A stretch of 64,000 nucleotides of DNA from Natrialba aegyptia DSM 13077 (GTDB lineage Archaea; Halobacteriota; Halobacteria; Halobacteriales; Natrialbaceae), in assembly GCF_000337535.1 (NCBI RefSeq), contig NZ_AOIP01000014.1:186001-250000 (forward strand), in the 5' to 3' direction. Below are positions 43,451 through 52,242 of the stretch, piece by piece (the stretch's first letter is position 1; every line of letters starts with the position of its first letter). Below the pieces are notes generated by a model that saw nothing but the letters and a program-made list of their open reading frames with translations, was not told the origin of the DNA and did no database searches. The translations under genes and the position numbers were made by a program.

Positions 43451-43597
43451 ATGCTAGAACTTGCACTCATGTTTTTCGTGATTGCAGTCATCGCGGGTGC
43501 GCTCGGCGCAACCGGTATCGCCGGGCTCACGATGACGATCGCGAAGTGGCTCGTGATCGCGTTCCTCGTCCTCGCAGTCGTGTCGCTACTGCTGTAA
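43451..43597 (+). CDS. DUF1328 small membrane protein
   Basis: A 48-aa hydrophobic peptide, [20 protein letters not shown] then [20 protein letters not shown] and a short tail. The pattern of two helices with ALGxTGIAG between them is that of the widespread DUF1328/YtjA family of short membrane proteins of unknown function. The start is ATG 43451 and the stop TAA 43597. It is too short for most gene callers. It stands alone, 237 bp before the helicase-nuclease operon. Confidence 0.88.
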   Translation: MLELALMFFVIAVIAGALGATGIAGLTMTIAKWLVIAFLVLAVVSLLL

Positions 43598-43810
43598 CGA
43601 GCACACCGACCACCACGCCGTTTCAGTTTCTAGCAGAAGTCGTTGTCCCACCGCAGCAGAACTGGCTAGCGACGCGTCTCGTGTCTGATCCAGCGAGAGG
43701 GAGTCTGTCACAGCAGTCACAGTGTTCTTCGCCACGGACGCTCTGGTCGGAAACAGACTGCTTCCCACGATAGTCTTCCGAATCGATAAGTATTCGCCAG
43801 CCGAGATTCA

Positions 43811-43830
43811 GGACGAACGTACGTTCGTCC
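43811..43830. promoter_or_regulatory. perfect 20-bp palindrome before the helicase-nuclease operon
   Basis: GGACGAACGTACGTTCGTCC reads the same on both strands with no mismatch. It ends four bases before ATG 43835 of the first operon gene, where a bound dimeric repressor would block a nearly leaderless transcript. In RNA it could also form a hairpin over the start. No other copy was noticed in the window. Confidence 0.6.
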
Positions 43831-43834
43831 GGAT

Positions 43835-46192
43835 ATGTCTCACACACCTGCCCTAGACGGCACACTCCACGTCCTTCCGTTCGATAGCGGCTCGCTCGCG
43901 ACCCGCGTCGCCGATATCTACACGACCGCACTCGAGTCCGCGGACGGCGACCCGCGAAACGTCCTGGTCCTCAAACGCCTGCCGACCGGCATCGACGAGT
44001 TCACCGCGGCGCTTCGCGACGCCGCCGAACTCGAGGGGCGACCGAACGTCAAGTCGCTCCCGCGACACGCCGGGATGGTACTCGAGGAGGCCGAGCCGGA
44101 AATAACGCGGCTCGGCTACGAGGAGCGGATCGAGTTCCTCGCGCGGGTGCTCGACGGCTTCGATTGGTCGCCGTACTTCGAGCGGGCGAGCGAGCACGAT
44201 TCGTTCGGCCGCGACGTGGGGCAGGTGTTGCTCGATGCAACGTGGAACGGCGGGTTCGACGTCACTCCGGACGCGGAAGCGCCTCTGGCTGGCACGGACG
44301 ACGAGCGGGAACAGTACGACGCATATCTCCGGGAACTCGCCGCCGTCAACGACGCGTTCCACGAGCGCCTCGCCGAGCGCGACCTGCTCGAACAGGCCCA
44401 GACGATCGAGCGGGCCATCGACGCGCTCGACCGCACGGCGATTCGAGCGCAGATCGAACGCGAGTTCGACGTCGTCCTCGCCGTCGAGTTCGAGGAGTGC
44501 GGTGAACTCGATCGGGAGTATCTGGCGACGCTGACGCGGAACGTCGACTTGCTCTGCGTCGGCGAGGAGCACGCGAGTATCGAGCGCACGAAGACCGAAT
44601 CGGGTTCCGTGCGCGAACTCGCACCCGCGTTGACCGTCGTCGACCACACCGACGAGTCGAACGCGGAGACGACGCCGTCGGTTCCTGGGGCGGAGACCGA
44701 GACCGGGACGGGGACCGAGATGGCCGGTCGGGCGTTCGGATCGTTTCTCGCAACCGGCGGCGGTGGCGACCGGAACGGCACGGTTGCCGGTGACGGGGCC
44801 GATGGCGGCGACGGTGACGGGAACACTGTGAAATCGGACCCTGGGACCGGAGCCAACGAAAACGAGGCGTACGCACGCCTGATCAGCGAACCAACCCTCG
44901 ACCAGCAGGTCGAGGCGGTCGCCAACGAAATCGAGTTCTTGCGAGCGGAACACGGCTGGGAGTACGACGAGTTCGCCGTCCTGTTGCGCCACGTCGGCAA
45001 TCCGATGCCCCGCGTTCGGCGCGTGCTCCAACACGCCGGCGTTCCGACCGCCTCGGCCGGCGTCAACGGCCTCGAACAGGACCTCGCCGTTCGAGAACTC
45101 CACGCGCTCGCGCAGTACCACATCGACGACAGCGAGCGGGCCTACGACCTGCTCGATGCACGAGTACCTGAACTCGACGAGAATCTCATCCAGGGGTGTG
45201 TCGTCCGGAACTCGGTCGCCCAGAGCCTGAAACGCTGGATCGTCACAACCGACCTCAAACGGCGTATCGCGGCTGATACCGAGTCTATCGACGCCAGAGA
45301 GCAGTTTCAGAACGTCTCCAGGCTCCTCTCGATCGCCGAGTTCGTCGACGGACAGGACATCCTCGCCGGCGACTGGATCCAGTTCGTCACGATGCTAGAA
45401 CGCGCGATCACCTACGACGCGCCCTACGCCCACACCGCTGCGGTCTCCGTGCCCGAGGGCGGCGTCACCGTCGGCGACGTGGGACTGCTCAAGAACGACA
45501 GCCGAACGGCCGTCTTCCTGCTCAACGTCGTCGATGGCGAGTACCCGGGTGAGGAAACCCTCTCACCGCTGTTTCCGACCGCCTGGATCAAACAGATGGG
45601 CGGCTATCCGGCGGTCACGAACCCCAGTGCGGCCGACGTGGCGGCGACGTACGCGACGGTCGAGACCGCCGACATCGCCGGCAACGCGTTCGAACGCTAC
45701 CACGACGAACGCGCGCGCCGACAGCTCGCCATCGGCGCACGAGCCGCCGAGGAGCAGCTGTACTTTTGTACGTACCGCCAGACGGACGGCTCGATCGGCC
45801 GGTTACAACACCGCTCGCGGTACCTGCACGCGATCGAGGACTGCCCGCACCTCCGCGTCGAGGAAGTCGCCGGCGTCGGCACCGATCGGGACATCCACAC
45901 CCTCGGCAGCGCGTCGACCGAAATCCTGGCCCAGCCCTGGACCGAACTCGAGCGCATCCAGGCCGAGGCCAGTACGGGCGGCGACGTCGAACTCGAGTCG
46001 ACGGAAGAAACGCTGGCTGCCATCCAGCGAGTTCTCGAAACGCGCGAGACGGTCGACTCCCGGTTCGAGCGCGCCGTCGAGACGCAGTTCGATCTCGCAC
46101 GCGGCGCGGTTCGCCCGGCTGCGGGGCAACGAGTGCCGCACGCAGAGACAGAGACTGAAACTGAGACCGAGACGGTGACGAACGATGACTGA
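43835..46192 (+). CDS. AddB/RecC-like inactive helicase subunit
   Basis: A 785-aa protein with the architecture of an AddB/RecC-type subunit: superfamily-1-like helicase domains without a Walker A motif. LHVLPFDSGSLATRVADIY replaces the nucleotide-binding start; VRELHALAQYHIDDSERAYDL and DVGLLKNDSRTAVFLLNVVDGEYPGEETL are helicase-fold segments, and AARRQL/EEQLYFCTYRQTDGS resembles motif VI surroundings. A Gly/Asp-rich linker (about residues 275-345) and a Glu-Thr repeat tail are present. It overlaps the nuclease-domain gene by eight bases. It probably forms a DNA end-processing complex with the next two products. Confidence 0.75.
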   Translation: MSHTPALDGTLHVLPFDSGSLATRVADIYTTALESADGDPRNVLVLKRLPTGIDEFTAALRDAAELEGRPNVKSLPRHAGMVLEEAEPEITRLGYEERIEFLARVLDGFDWSPYFERASEHDSFGRDVGQVLLDATWNGGFDVTPDAEAPLAGTDDEREQYDAYLRELAAVNDAFHERLAERDLLEQAQTIERAIDALDRTAIRAQIEREFDVVLAVEFEECGELDREYLATLTRNVDLLCVGEEHASIERTKTESGSVRELAPALTVVDHTDESNAETTPSVPGAETETGTGTEMAGRAFGSFLATGGGGDRNGTVAGDGADGGDGDGNTVKSDPGTGANENEAYARLISEPTLDQQVEAVANEIEFLRAEHGWEYDEFAVLLRHVGNPMPRVRRVLQHAGVPTASAGVNGLEQDLAVRELHALAQYHIDDSERAYDLLDARVPELDENLIQGCVVRNSVAQSLKRWIVTTDLKRRIAADTESIDAREQFQNVSRLLSIAEFVDGQDILAGDWIQFVTMLERAITYDAPYAHTAAVSVPEGGVTVGDVGLLKNDSRTAVFLLNVVDGEYPGEETLSPLFPTAWIKQMGGYPAVTNPSAADVAATYATVETADIAGNAFERYHDERARRQLAIGARAAEEQLYFCTYRQTDGSIGRLQHRSRYLHAIEDCPHLRVEEVAGVGTDRDIHTLGSASTEILAQPWTELERIQAEASTGGDVELESTEETLAAIQRVLETRETVDSRFERAVETQFDLARGAVRPAAGQRVPHAETETETETETVTNDD

Positions 46193-47276
46193 CCCCAACT
46201 CCGACGCGCCGACGAACGCCGAACCCGCCACCGAGACGACCACCATCACCGCAACTGAACTCGCGACGCACCTCGTCTGTCCGCGCCGGTACGAGTTCAG
46301 GTTCGAGCGCCCGCTGTCGGCGCGCGAGGGGAGTCGCGATCGGGTGAGAGCGCGTCGTCGGGAACTCCTCCGGCGGCCGATCATCGCCGGGTTGCGCGCG
46401 GATGGTGACGCAGCGGCCGACCGCGTCGATGCCGCACTCGAGCGGTTCGACCGCCACTGGCACTCCTCGCGGGAGTCGTACCTGGCCGACGAACAAGAAC
46501 GGTACGACGAAGAGGCGGTCGCGGCTGCGATCGAGGCCTATTTTTCGAACGGTGGCCACGACCACGCCGAGCGACTGGTCGACGCGGATACCACGCTCGG
46601 CTACGAACGCGACGGGATTCGATACGAGGCTGCCGTCGACGCCGTCGTCGAGCGTGACCGGGGGTATCTCGCGATCAGGTACGTGCCGGATCTAACCGGT
46701 ATCTTACACGTGAGTTGGTCCGACAGCCACGTCCGGGACTTTCTCGACGGCCGGAAGTACTACCCGCGCCAGATCGGCAGCTTCGTCAGGGCGGGCGTCG
46801 CGATTCGCGGGCTCAAAGCCGAGTTCGGAATCGATCTGCCCTGTGACTTCGCTTACGTCGCACCGCTTGCGGAGAGTCGACCGGCCTACGAGTTCGCATC
46901 CGGATCCAAATCCGAATCCGAATCCGAATCCGAATCAGCGTCCGAACCGGGCGTCCACGTCGATATCGCACGCCGTCACTTCGAGGACGCATACGAGGAA
47001 GAGCGGTTGGACCTCGTCGAACTGATCGGAGACCGAGCCGCGGCGATCCGCGCCGGTGAGACCGACCCGCGGGAGCGGCGCTTCGACGAGATAACGGCCA
47101 CCGCCTGCGAGTACTGCGCCTATCGCGACGCCTGTCCCGATCACCTGGCAGCCGAGGTTTCGTTCGGCGACCGGCCGCGTTCGCGCTCCCAGTCGCGGGT
47201 TTCGGGGGATGCCGACGACACGACGGAACACGGCCAGACACAAGATACCGCGGACGCACCGACGGGTGACGACTAA
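46185..47276 (+). CDS. PD-(D/E)XK/Cas4-like iron-sulfur nuclease-fold protein
   Basis: A 363-aa protein. ITATELATHLVCPRRYEFRF is the start of a Cas4/AddB-type nuclease domain with its first cluster cysteine. Three more cysteines near residue 300 (CEYCAYRDAC) complete a 4Fe-4S set. The catalytic core region RYEAAVDAVVERDRGYLAIRYV keeps the first Asp but lacks the usual (D/E)-x-K, so cutting activity may be lost. A Ser-Glu repeat (about bases 46905-46937) lies before the cluster. It looks like the C-terminal nuclease domain of AddB encoded separately. It overlaps both neighbours. Confidence 0.8.
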   Translation: MTDPNSDAPTNAEPATETTTITATELATHLVCPRRYEFRFERPLSAREGSRDRVRARRRELLRRPIIAGLRADGDAAADRVDAALERFDRHWHSSRESYLADEQERYDEEAVAAAIEAYFSNGGHDHAERLVDADTTLGYERDGIRYEAAVDAVVERDRGYLAIRYVPDLTGILHVSWSDSHVRDFLDGRKYYPRQIGSFVRAGVAIRGLKAEFGIDLPCDFAYVAPLAESRPAYEFASGSKSESESESESASEPGVHVDIARRHFEDAYEEERLDLVELIGDRAAAIRAGETDPRERRFDEITATACEYCAYRDACPDHLAAEVSFGDRPRSRSQSRVSGDADDTTEHGQTQDTADAPTGDD

Positions 47277-50200
47277 TGTCGGACGACAACGCGACCGACG
47301 GTGACGCTACCGCCGAACCCGAGTTCGGATCCCGATCACGATCCGCGGAGCCGAACACCGTCGAACCCAAGGGCAACCAATCGGCCGTCATCGCCGCAAC
47401 CGGCGGCGCGCACACGGTCGAAGCCGTCGCTGGCTCCGGCAAGACGACGACGATGGTCAAGCGACTCCGAGCCGAAATCGAAGACCGCGACGTCGCACCC
47501 AACCGCTTGCTGGTACTCACCTTCGCGAACGAGGCCGCACACACGATCCAAGCGAAGCTCCGCGACGAACTTGGACCGCAGGACGCCTTCGACATCGACG
47601 TCTACACCTACCACTCGTTTAGCTCACAGCTCCTGACGGAGTACGCCTACCACGTCGGCGTCTCGCCCGAGTTCGAACTCGTCACCGAGGCAGATCGCCC
47701 GCAACTGATCGAATCCGTGTACGACGAGATCGACTTTTCGTTCGTCGCGCCGGGCGCGCCCTCGGCGGGCGGCACGAACGAGGGCACGCTCTCCGAACTC
47801 ACGTCGTTCATCGAGTCGATGCGCCGCGAGGCGATACGACCGGCAGCCATCCGCTCGTACCTCCCCGACGACGAGGCGCTACGAGCCCTGCTCGACCTCG
47901 TCGGCGACCTCAAGCAAATGGCACACGATGTCATCAACGTCGACGCGAACGATATCATGTGGGCCGACGACGAACTCGCCGAGCGGTGTGACCGGCTGTC
48001 GGTCGTCTACCGCGCCAAGGCTCGCGAGTTCAACGGCGACGGTCCCGTGCAGACCGCCGTCGGAACCCACCTCGAGGCGATGGCCGAGACGGCAACCCGC
48101 GCCGCCGACCACCTCCGGACGGCGACTGAACTCGAGTGGCAGGACTACCGGCTCCCCGAGGCGATGTTCGAGGGGGAAACCGGCCCGCTCACGTCGATCG
48201 CGCAGACGCCGATGGGACGCCTCGACCACTTCGTCCACATGCTTCGGCGGGTGCGAGCGTTCGTCGGTGCCTACGAGGCATACCTCGACGCGCTCGAGGA
48301 GCGCAACGCGTTCGACTACGACGAACTGATCCATCGAACCGTCTCGCTCCTACAGGACGAGACCGTTCGCGGGGACATCCTCGCGGAATGGGATGCCGTC
48401 TACTGCGACGAGTTCCAGGATACGGACGAGTCACAGCTCGAACTGGTCGAAGAGTTGCGCGACGGTCTCGACATCATGGTCGTCGGCGACAGCGATCAGG
48501 CCATCCACGAGTGGCGCGGCCAGGACCCCGAGAACATGTCGAACCTCCCGGCGAGCTTCGAGGAGATCGGACTCGAACTCAACTTCCGATCGCGGCAGCC
48601 GATCCTCGACCTGGCGACGAATCTCGATCCCGAAAAGGACGCTATCGAGGCGTACAAGGAGCCGAATCCGCCGAACGTTTTCAAAGTCGACAGCGAGGGA
48701 GAGCGCACGCCCGCCCAGGTGAGCACGACGATTTCCCACCTCCTTACGGGGCGGTTCGAGGACGTTCCCGACCGCGACCTCTCGGATATCGCCGTCCTCG
48801 TCCGACGCAACCAGAACGCCAGAGACGTCGCCGCGCAACTCGACCGGGACAGCATCCCCTACACGCTCTCGAGCGACGCCGCCGGTGATCTCGGGCACGG
48901 CGTTCGGACCGTCCTCTCGTACTTCCGGATTCTCGTCTCGCCGGACGACGACGTGAGTTGGCAGCGCGTCCTCCTGCACCTCTATCGGATTCCGGAGGCG
49001 GACATCGATACGCTGTTGACCGCGGGCGAAACGGTTCCGGAGGGATACGAGGCGCTCACGGATGCGGACACCGCGCTCGCTCGCCCCGACCGCGTTCGCG
49101 ACGCGCTCGCGGACTACGATCGACTGCGGTCGGTTTCGACGACGCACTCCATCTCCGAACTCTACCGTCACTTCAAGCGCGAGACGCGGATCGACTGGTT
49201 CCTCCGCGAGAGCGACCGGGATGCCCTCTCGAACGTCGAGCGCCTGATCGGCGCATTCAACGATAGCCCGGTTCAGTCCGGGCTCACACCGGCGTTCGTC
49301 GACTACCTGGAACGTCAGGCACACCTGCTCTCGGCCGACGACGAGACGGCGACGAGCCCCGGCTCGCAGTCCGACGACGCCGTCGACATCATGACCGTCC
49401 ACCAGGCCAAGGGCCTCGACTTCGATACCGTCTTGCTGCCCTTCCTCACCGAATCCGAGTTCGGCCACATCACACTCGAGAACTACCAGCGAGACCTCTA
49501 CCGCTACGACGTACTCGTCGACGACATCCAAGGCGAGTTGGACGATCCGCTTCGAGCCGACTGCAGCGACGACCAGATCGCGGAGGAGTGGCGCGTCCTC
49601 CACGTCGCGCTCACACGGGCGAAAGAGCGTCTCTTCCTGTTCGGGAACGACGTCGAAGACGCCGGTCCAGGCGCCGATCTGTTGGATACTCACCTTCCCG
49701 ACGAGACGAGTGATACCCCGGTTCACTGGTCGGCCGAGGGGCCGCGACTGCCCGTCTGGGATGCACTGATGGACAGCTACGACGACCTCGCGGATCGGAC
49801 CCCTTCGGCCGTCCGGGACTCCACCGACGCCGTGAACCGCGGCGTGGACGAGGACCCCGGGACGATCACGTACTACCAGTCCGAAGTCACGACCGAACGG
49901 GCGCTCGAAACCGTCCTCGAGTTCGCCGACGAAGTCGTCGCCGGAACGCTTGCGAACGACGACCCCGAGACGGACGCCGCGACCTCGCGTTTCGCCGACG
50001 CGCCACTCGGCGGAACCGTCGACGCCGAACTGGCGCGCCAGCACAGCCACACCGCACTCGAAGCCGTTCGAAACTGCGAGCGAAAACACGTCCTCGATCA
50101 CGTGGTCGACGCGTTTCCCGATCCGATCGCCGGCACGGCAACGGAATCCACACGCACCCACACCCACACCCACACCCCGGCCGACGTCGGATCGCTCTTC

Positions 50201-50806
50201 CACGCAGTCGCCGAACTCGCCTACTGGCGCGACTACGACGACCGCGGCGACTGGCGAACGGCGTGTACCCGCCTCGCCCAGAGCCGTGATCTACAGCCCG
50301 CGCTCGAGCCAGCACTCGACTGTATCGATCGGTACTTCGAAACCGACGGTTCCCGCTGGCCCGCCGTCGGCTCCGAAGTCCCCATCACCGCCACGGACAT
50401 CCCGGACGTGGCCGGCGATGTCACCGGATACGTCGACACCGTTCGCCGACATCCGGACGGTGGCCTCGCCGTCCTCGACTACAAGACGAGCCGAACGCGA
50501 AACGAACTCGAAGAAAGTCACCAACTGCAACTCTACGTCCGAGCCTGTCGGGACCGCTTCGACGATCCCATCACCCACGCCGGCTACGTGTACGTCGGCG
50601 AGGCCGGTCCGGCGACGGAACTCTTTGCGGTTTCGGAGTTGGAGCCGTTGTGGACGGACGTACTCGACGATTTGCAGGCTGCGGACGAATCGGCGTTCGA
50701 GAACGCGACCCCCGGTTCGCACTGCCGGTTCTGCGAGCACCGCTCACTCGGATGCCCGCAAGCCGAGTTCAGCTACGAGGACGAGTTCCGCGTCGATCGC
50801 CGGTGA
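47276..50806 (+). CDS. AddA-like UvrD helicase with C-terminal iron-sulfur nuclease domain
   Basis: A 1176-aa helicase-nuclease. Walker A AGSGKTT is at residues 52-58, motif II DEFQD at 378-382, then ELNFRSRQPI, VMTVHQAKGLDFDTVLLP and ALTRAKERLFLF for the later superfamily-1 motifs. The C-terminal RecB-type nuclease has DYK at 1068-1070 (VLDYKTSR) and QLQLYVRA. C934 with C1150, C1153 and C1160 form an AddAB-type iron-sulfur site. It would resect double-strand ends together with the two preceding products. The start ATG shares a base with the previous stop (TAATG). Confidence 0.9.
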   Translation: MSDDNATDGDATAEPEFGSRSRSAEPNTVEPKGNQSAVIAATGGAHTVEAVAGSGKTTTMVKRLRAEIEDRDVAPNRLLVLTFANEAAHTIQAKLRDELGPQDAFDIDVYTYHSFSSQLLTEYAYHVGVSPEFELVTEADRPQLIESVYDEIDFSFVAPGAPSAGGTNEGTLSELTSFIESMRREAIRPAAIRSYLPDDEALRALLDLVGDLKQMAHDVINVDANDIMWADDELAERCDRLSVVYRAKAREFNGDGPVQTAVGTHLEAMAETATRAADHLRTATELEWQDYRLPEAMFEGETGPLTSIAQTPMGRLDHFVHMLRRVRAFVGAYEAYLDALEERNAFDYDELIHRTVSLLQDETVRGDILAEWDAVYCDEFQDTDESQLELVEELRDGLDIMVVGDSDQAIHEWRGQDPENMSNLPASFEEIGLELNFRSRQPILDLATNLDPEKDAIEAYKEPNPPNVFKVDSEGERTPAQVSTTISHLLTGRFEDVPDRDLSDIAVLVRRNQNARDVAAQLDRDSIPYTLSSDAAGDLGHGVRTVLSYFRILVSPDDDVSWQRVLLHLYRIPEADIDTLLTAGETVPEGYEALTDADTALARPDRVRDALADYDRLRSVSTTHSISELYRHFKRETRIDWFLRESDRDALSNVERLIGAFNDSPVQSGLTPAFVDYLERQAHLLSADDETATSPGSQSDDAVDIMTVHQAKGLDFDTVLLPFLTESEFGHITLENYQRDLYRYDVLVDDIQGELDDPLRADCSDDQIAEEWRVLHVALTRAKERLFLFGNDVEDAGPGADLLDTHLPDETSDTPVHWSAEGPRLPVWDALMDSYDDLADRTPSAVRDSTDAVNRGVDEDPGTITYYQSEVTTERALETVLEFADEVVAGTLANDDPETDAATSRFADAPLGGTVDAELARQHSHTALEAVRNCERKHVLDHVVDAFPDPIAGTATESTRTHTHTHTPADVGSLFHAVAELAYWRDYDDRGDWRTACTRLAQSRDLQPALEPALDCIDRYFETDGSRWPAVGSEVPITATDIPDVAGDVTGYVDTVRRHPDGGLAVLDYKTSRTRNELEESHQLQLYVRACRDRFDDPITHAGYVYVGEAGPATELFAVSELEPLWTDVLDDLQAADESAFENATPGSHCRFCEHRSLGCPQAEFSYEDEFRVDRR

Positions 50807-50860
50807 GCCGTTCGTGTCGGTAGCGAGCTCGTCGAGCACAAGGCGTGTGAGCCGACACCC

Positions 50861-50927
50861 GTCCGATATCGAGTATCGGACCGCGTCACCGTGGGCTTCG
50901 GGGGACTCGTGACCCGTCTCGACGGGT
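50861..50927. other. two hairpins downstream of the helicase operon
   Basis: GTCCGATA/TATCGGAC (50861-50881) is an eight-base perfect stem with loop TCGAG. ACCCGT/ACGGGT (50912-50927) is a six-base stem with a CTCG tetraloop. They lie in the 346-bp gap after the operon, where no other gene is seen. They may help end transcription or belong to an unrecognised RNA. Confidence 0.4.
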
Positions 50928-51152
50928 GCAGTGTTCCTCCGCACCGGTACAACGTCCACCCAGCCGATTTCTCGACCGCCGGCAGTGAACTCGATTCGCT
51001 GATCCGCGGCCCGTCGACAGCGCTTTCAGCATCGGTGCCGAATCCACCGACGCTGAACTCGGCCGGCGCCCGACTGAACCGTGCCGCCGGTCAGCTGCGA
51101 CAATAGCCTCTCTATAGTACACTTTTTAGCCGCCGAACGCGTACCTCCAGTA

Positions 51153-51284
51153 TGGCCGCGTTTTTATCACTCGGTTCGAAGTACGTTCTCACGCACATCG
51201 ACGATGCGACGTTTGGAATCGCATTAGCCGAGGCCGGATACATCCTCCTCTGGATCTTCCACGCGATATACCGCGGCAAGTAAC
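51153..51284 (+). CDS. 43-aa hypothetical membrane peptide
   Basis: ATG 51153 opens MAAFLSLGSKYVLTHIDDAT, followed by a hydrophobic helix (GIALAEAGYILLWIFHAIY) and a basic end RGK. A T-rich TATA-like region CTATAGTACACTTTTTAG sits about 25-40 bp upstream. The composition and single helix suggest a real small membrane protein, but I know no family. Confidence 0.5.
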
Positions 51285-51449
51285 CTCGGTCTCTCTCGAA
51301 CCGTTGCACCACGTGCTGAACTCGTCTGGAGTGAACAATCCAACGCGTTTGCGCGGTCGACGAGTTCGGTATCGTAAACTCACGCCTTCGTCTTCGTCGT
51401 TACTTTTGCTGTCGGAGACCGTACTGCGAGTTCAGAGGCCGAAGCCCCA

Positions 51450-51776
51450 TCAGAAGGAGAGTTGTTGATCTTCCCGTCGTTCCCCAATCGCAGGTGGCGT
51501 CCGATCGGAGTAGTACTTCCGGCCGATAGCTCGGCTGTCAACCATGTTGAACACCGCTTGCCGCGCCTCGCTCGGAGATTCGTACGTCTCGTTCGCGAAC
51601 GAACCGAGAATCTCGCGGACCGATTCCGTCCCGTTCGGAAATTCGATGACGTGTTCACCGTACTCCTCGACGAGTTCCTCGTTCGTAATCGGATACGAAT
51701 GCCCCTCAATCTGGCCGGCTAACTCACCGAATTCAACGCCAAGCTCTCGGTGTGGGACGCTGTTGTAGTCTGTCAT
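51450..51776 (-). CDS. DUF5789 family protein
   Basis: A 108-aa acidic protein of a haloarchaeal family (DUF5789 as I recall). SYPITNEELVEEYGEHVIEFPNGTE, described in part, and the C-terminal AIGRKYYSDRTPP then QQLSF are its recognisable features. Its function is unknown. It stands alone in a gene-poor stretch between the small membrane peptide and tRNA-Ala. GC content is a little lower than that of the neighbours. Confidence 0.8.
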   Translation of the reverse strand: MTDYNSVPHRELGVEFGELAGQIEGHSYPITNEELVEEYGEHVIEFPNGTESVREILGSFANETYESPSEARQAVFNMVDSRAIGRKYYSDRTPPAIGERREDQQLSF

Positions 51777-52077
51777 CGTCGATCCGGGATTCGTACATCA
51801 CTGATTCATAAACGTCTATGGGTACGTCAATTGGAGTGACTACCTCGCTACTCGTACGTACCGCGCGTTTTACTGGTGATCTGCGGAACTGAATTACGGA
51901 TCGCTACTGATCAATCTCACCGGCGATCGCGGTCTTGGCCTCAAAACTCACTGCCCTCGATAATAGCGTTTCGGTGAGACGTGTCTGCTCTCCCTGAGTG
52001 AACTCGTCGGGACCGAGCAAACCGAACCGGTTGCGATGGGTAGCGAGTTCGCAACTAGACGAATAATAGTAACGGAG
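51777..52077. other. intergenic sequence, no gene seen
   Basis: About 300 bp between the DUF5789 gene and tRNA-Ala. No credible coding frame, repeat or attachment-site duplication was noticed; only the tRNA 3' side would be a candidate integration point. Confidence 0.5.
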
Positions 52078-52149
52078 TGGACTCGCCGGGATTTGAACCC
52101 GGGGCCTCTTCCTTGCGAAGGAAGCGATCTGCCACTGATCTACGAGCCC
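52078..52149 (-). tRNA. tRNA-Ala (anticodon CGC)
   Basis: On the minus strand the acceptor GGGCTCG pairs with CGAGTCC, including the G3-U70 wobble pair that marks alanine tRNAs. The anticodon arm is CTTCC-TTCGCAA-GGAAG, giving anticodon CGC, which reads GCG. The T arm CCGGG-TTCAAAT-CCCGG is intact. The discriminator is A and CCA is not encoded. No intron is seen. Confidence 0.96.
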
Positions 52150-52242
52150 TCGCTCGTTTCTAACCCCGGTTTGTATTTGTAGCTTGTGTTTTGTCGAGAG
52201 GAACTGCCCGTCAGTGATGGCACGCACTGACACACAATAAGG

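Noticed and set aside
46185-47276. Cas4 and thus a CRISPR locus
   Set aside because: The protein has Cas4-like cysteines, but no cas genes or repeat-spacer arrays are in the window and the neighbours are AddAB-like; the shared domain is explained by common ancestry.
52078-52149. tRNA-Ala as attachment site of an integrated element
   Set aside because: No integrase gene and no duplicated tRNA 3' end was seen on either side in the window.
51904-52233. Minus-strand frame across the tRNA gene
   Set aside because: It runs through tRNA-Ala and is therefore not credible as protein coding.
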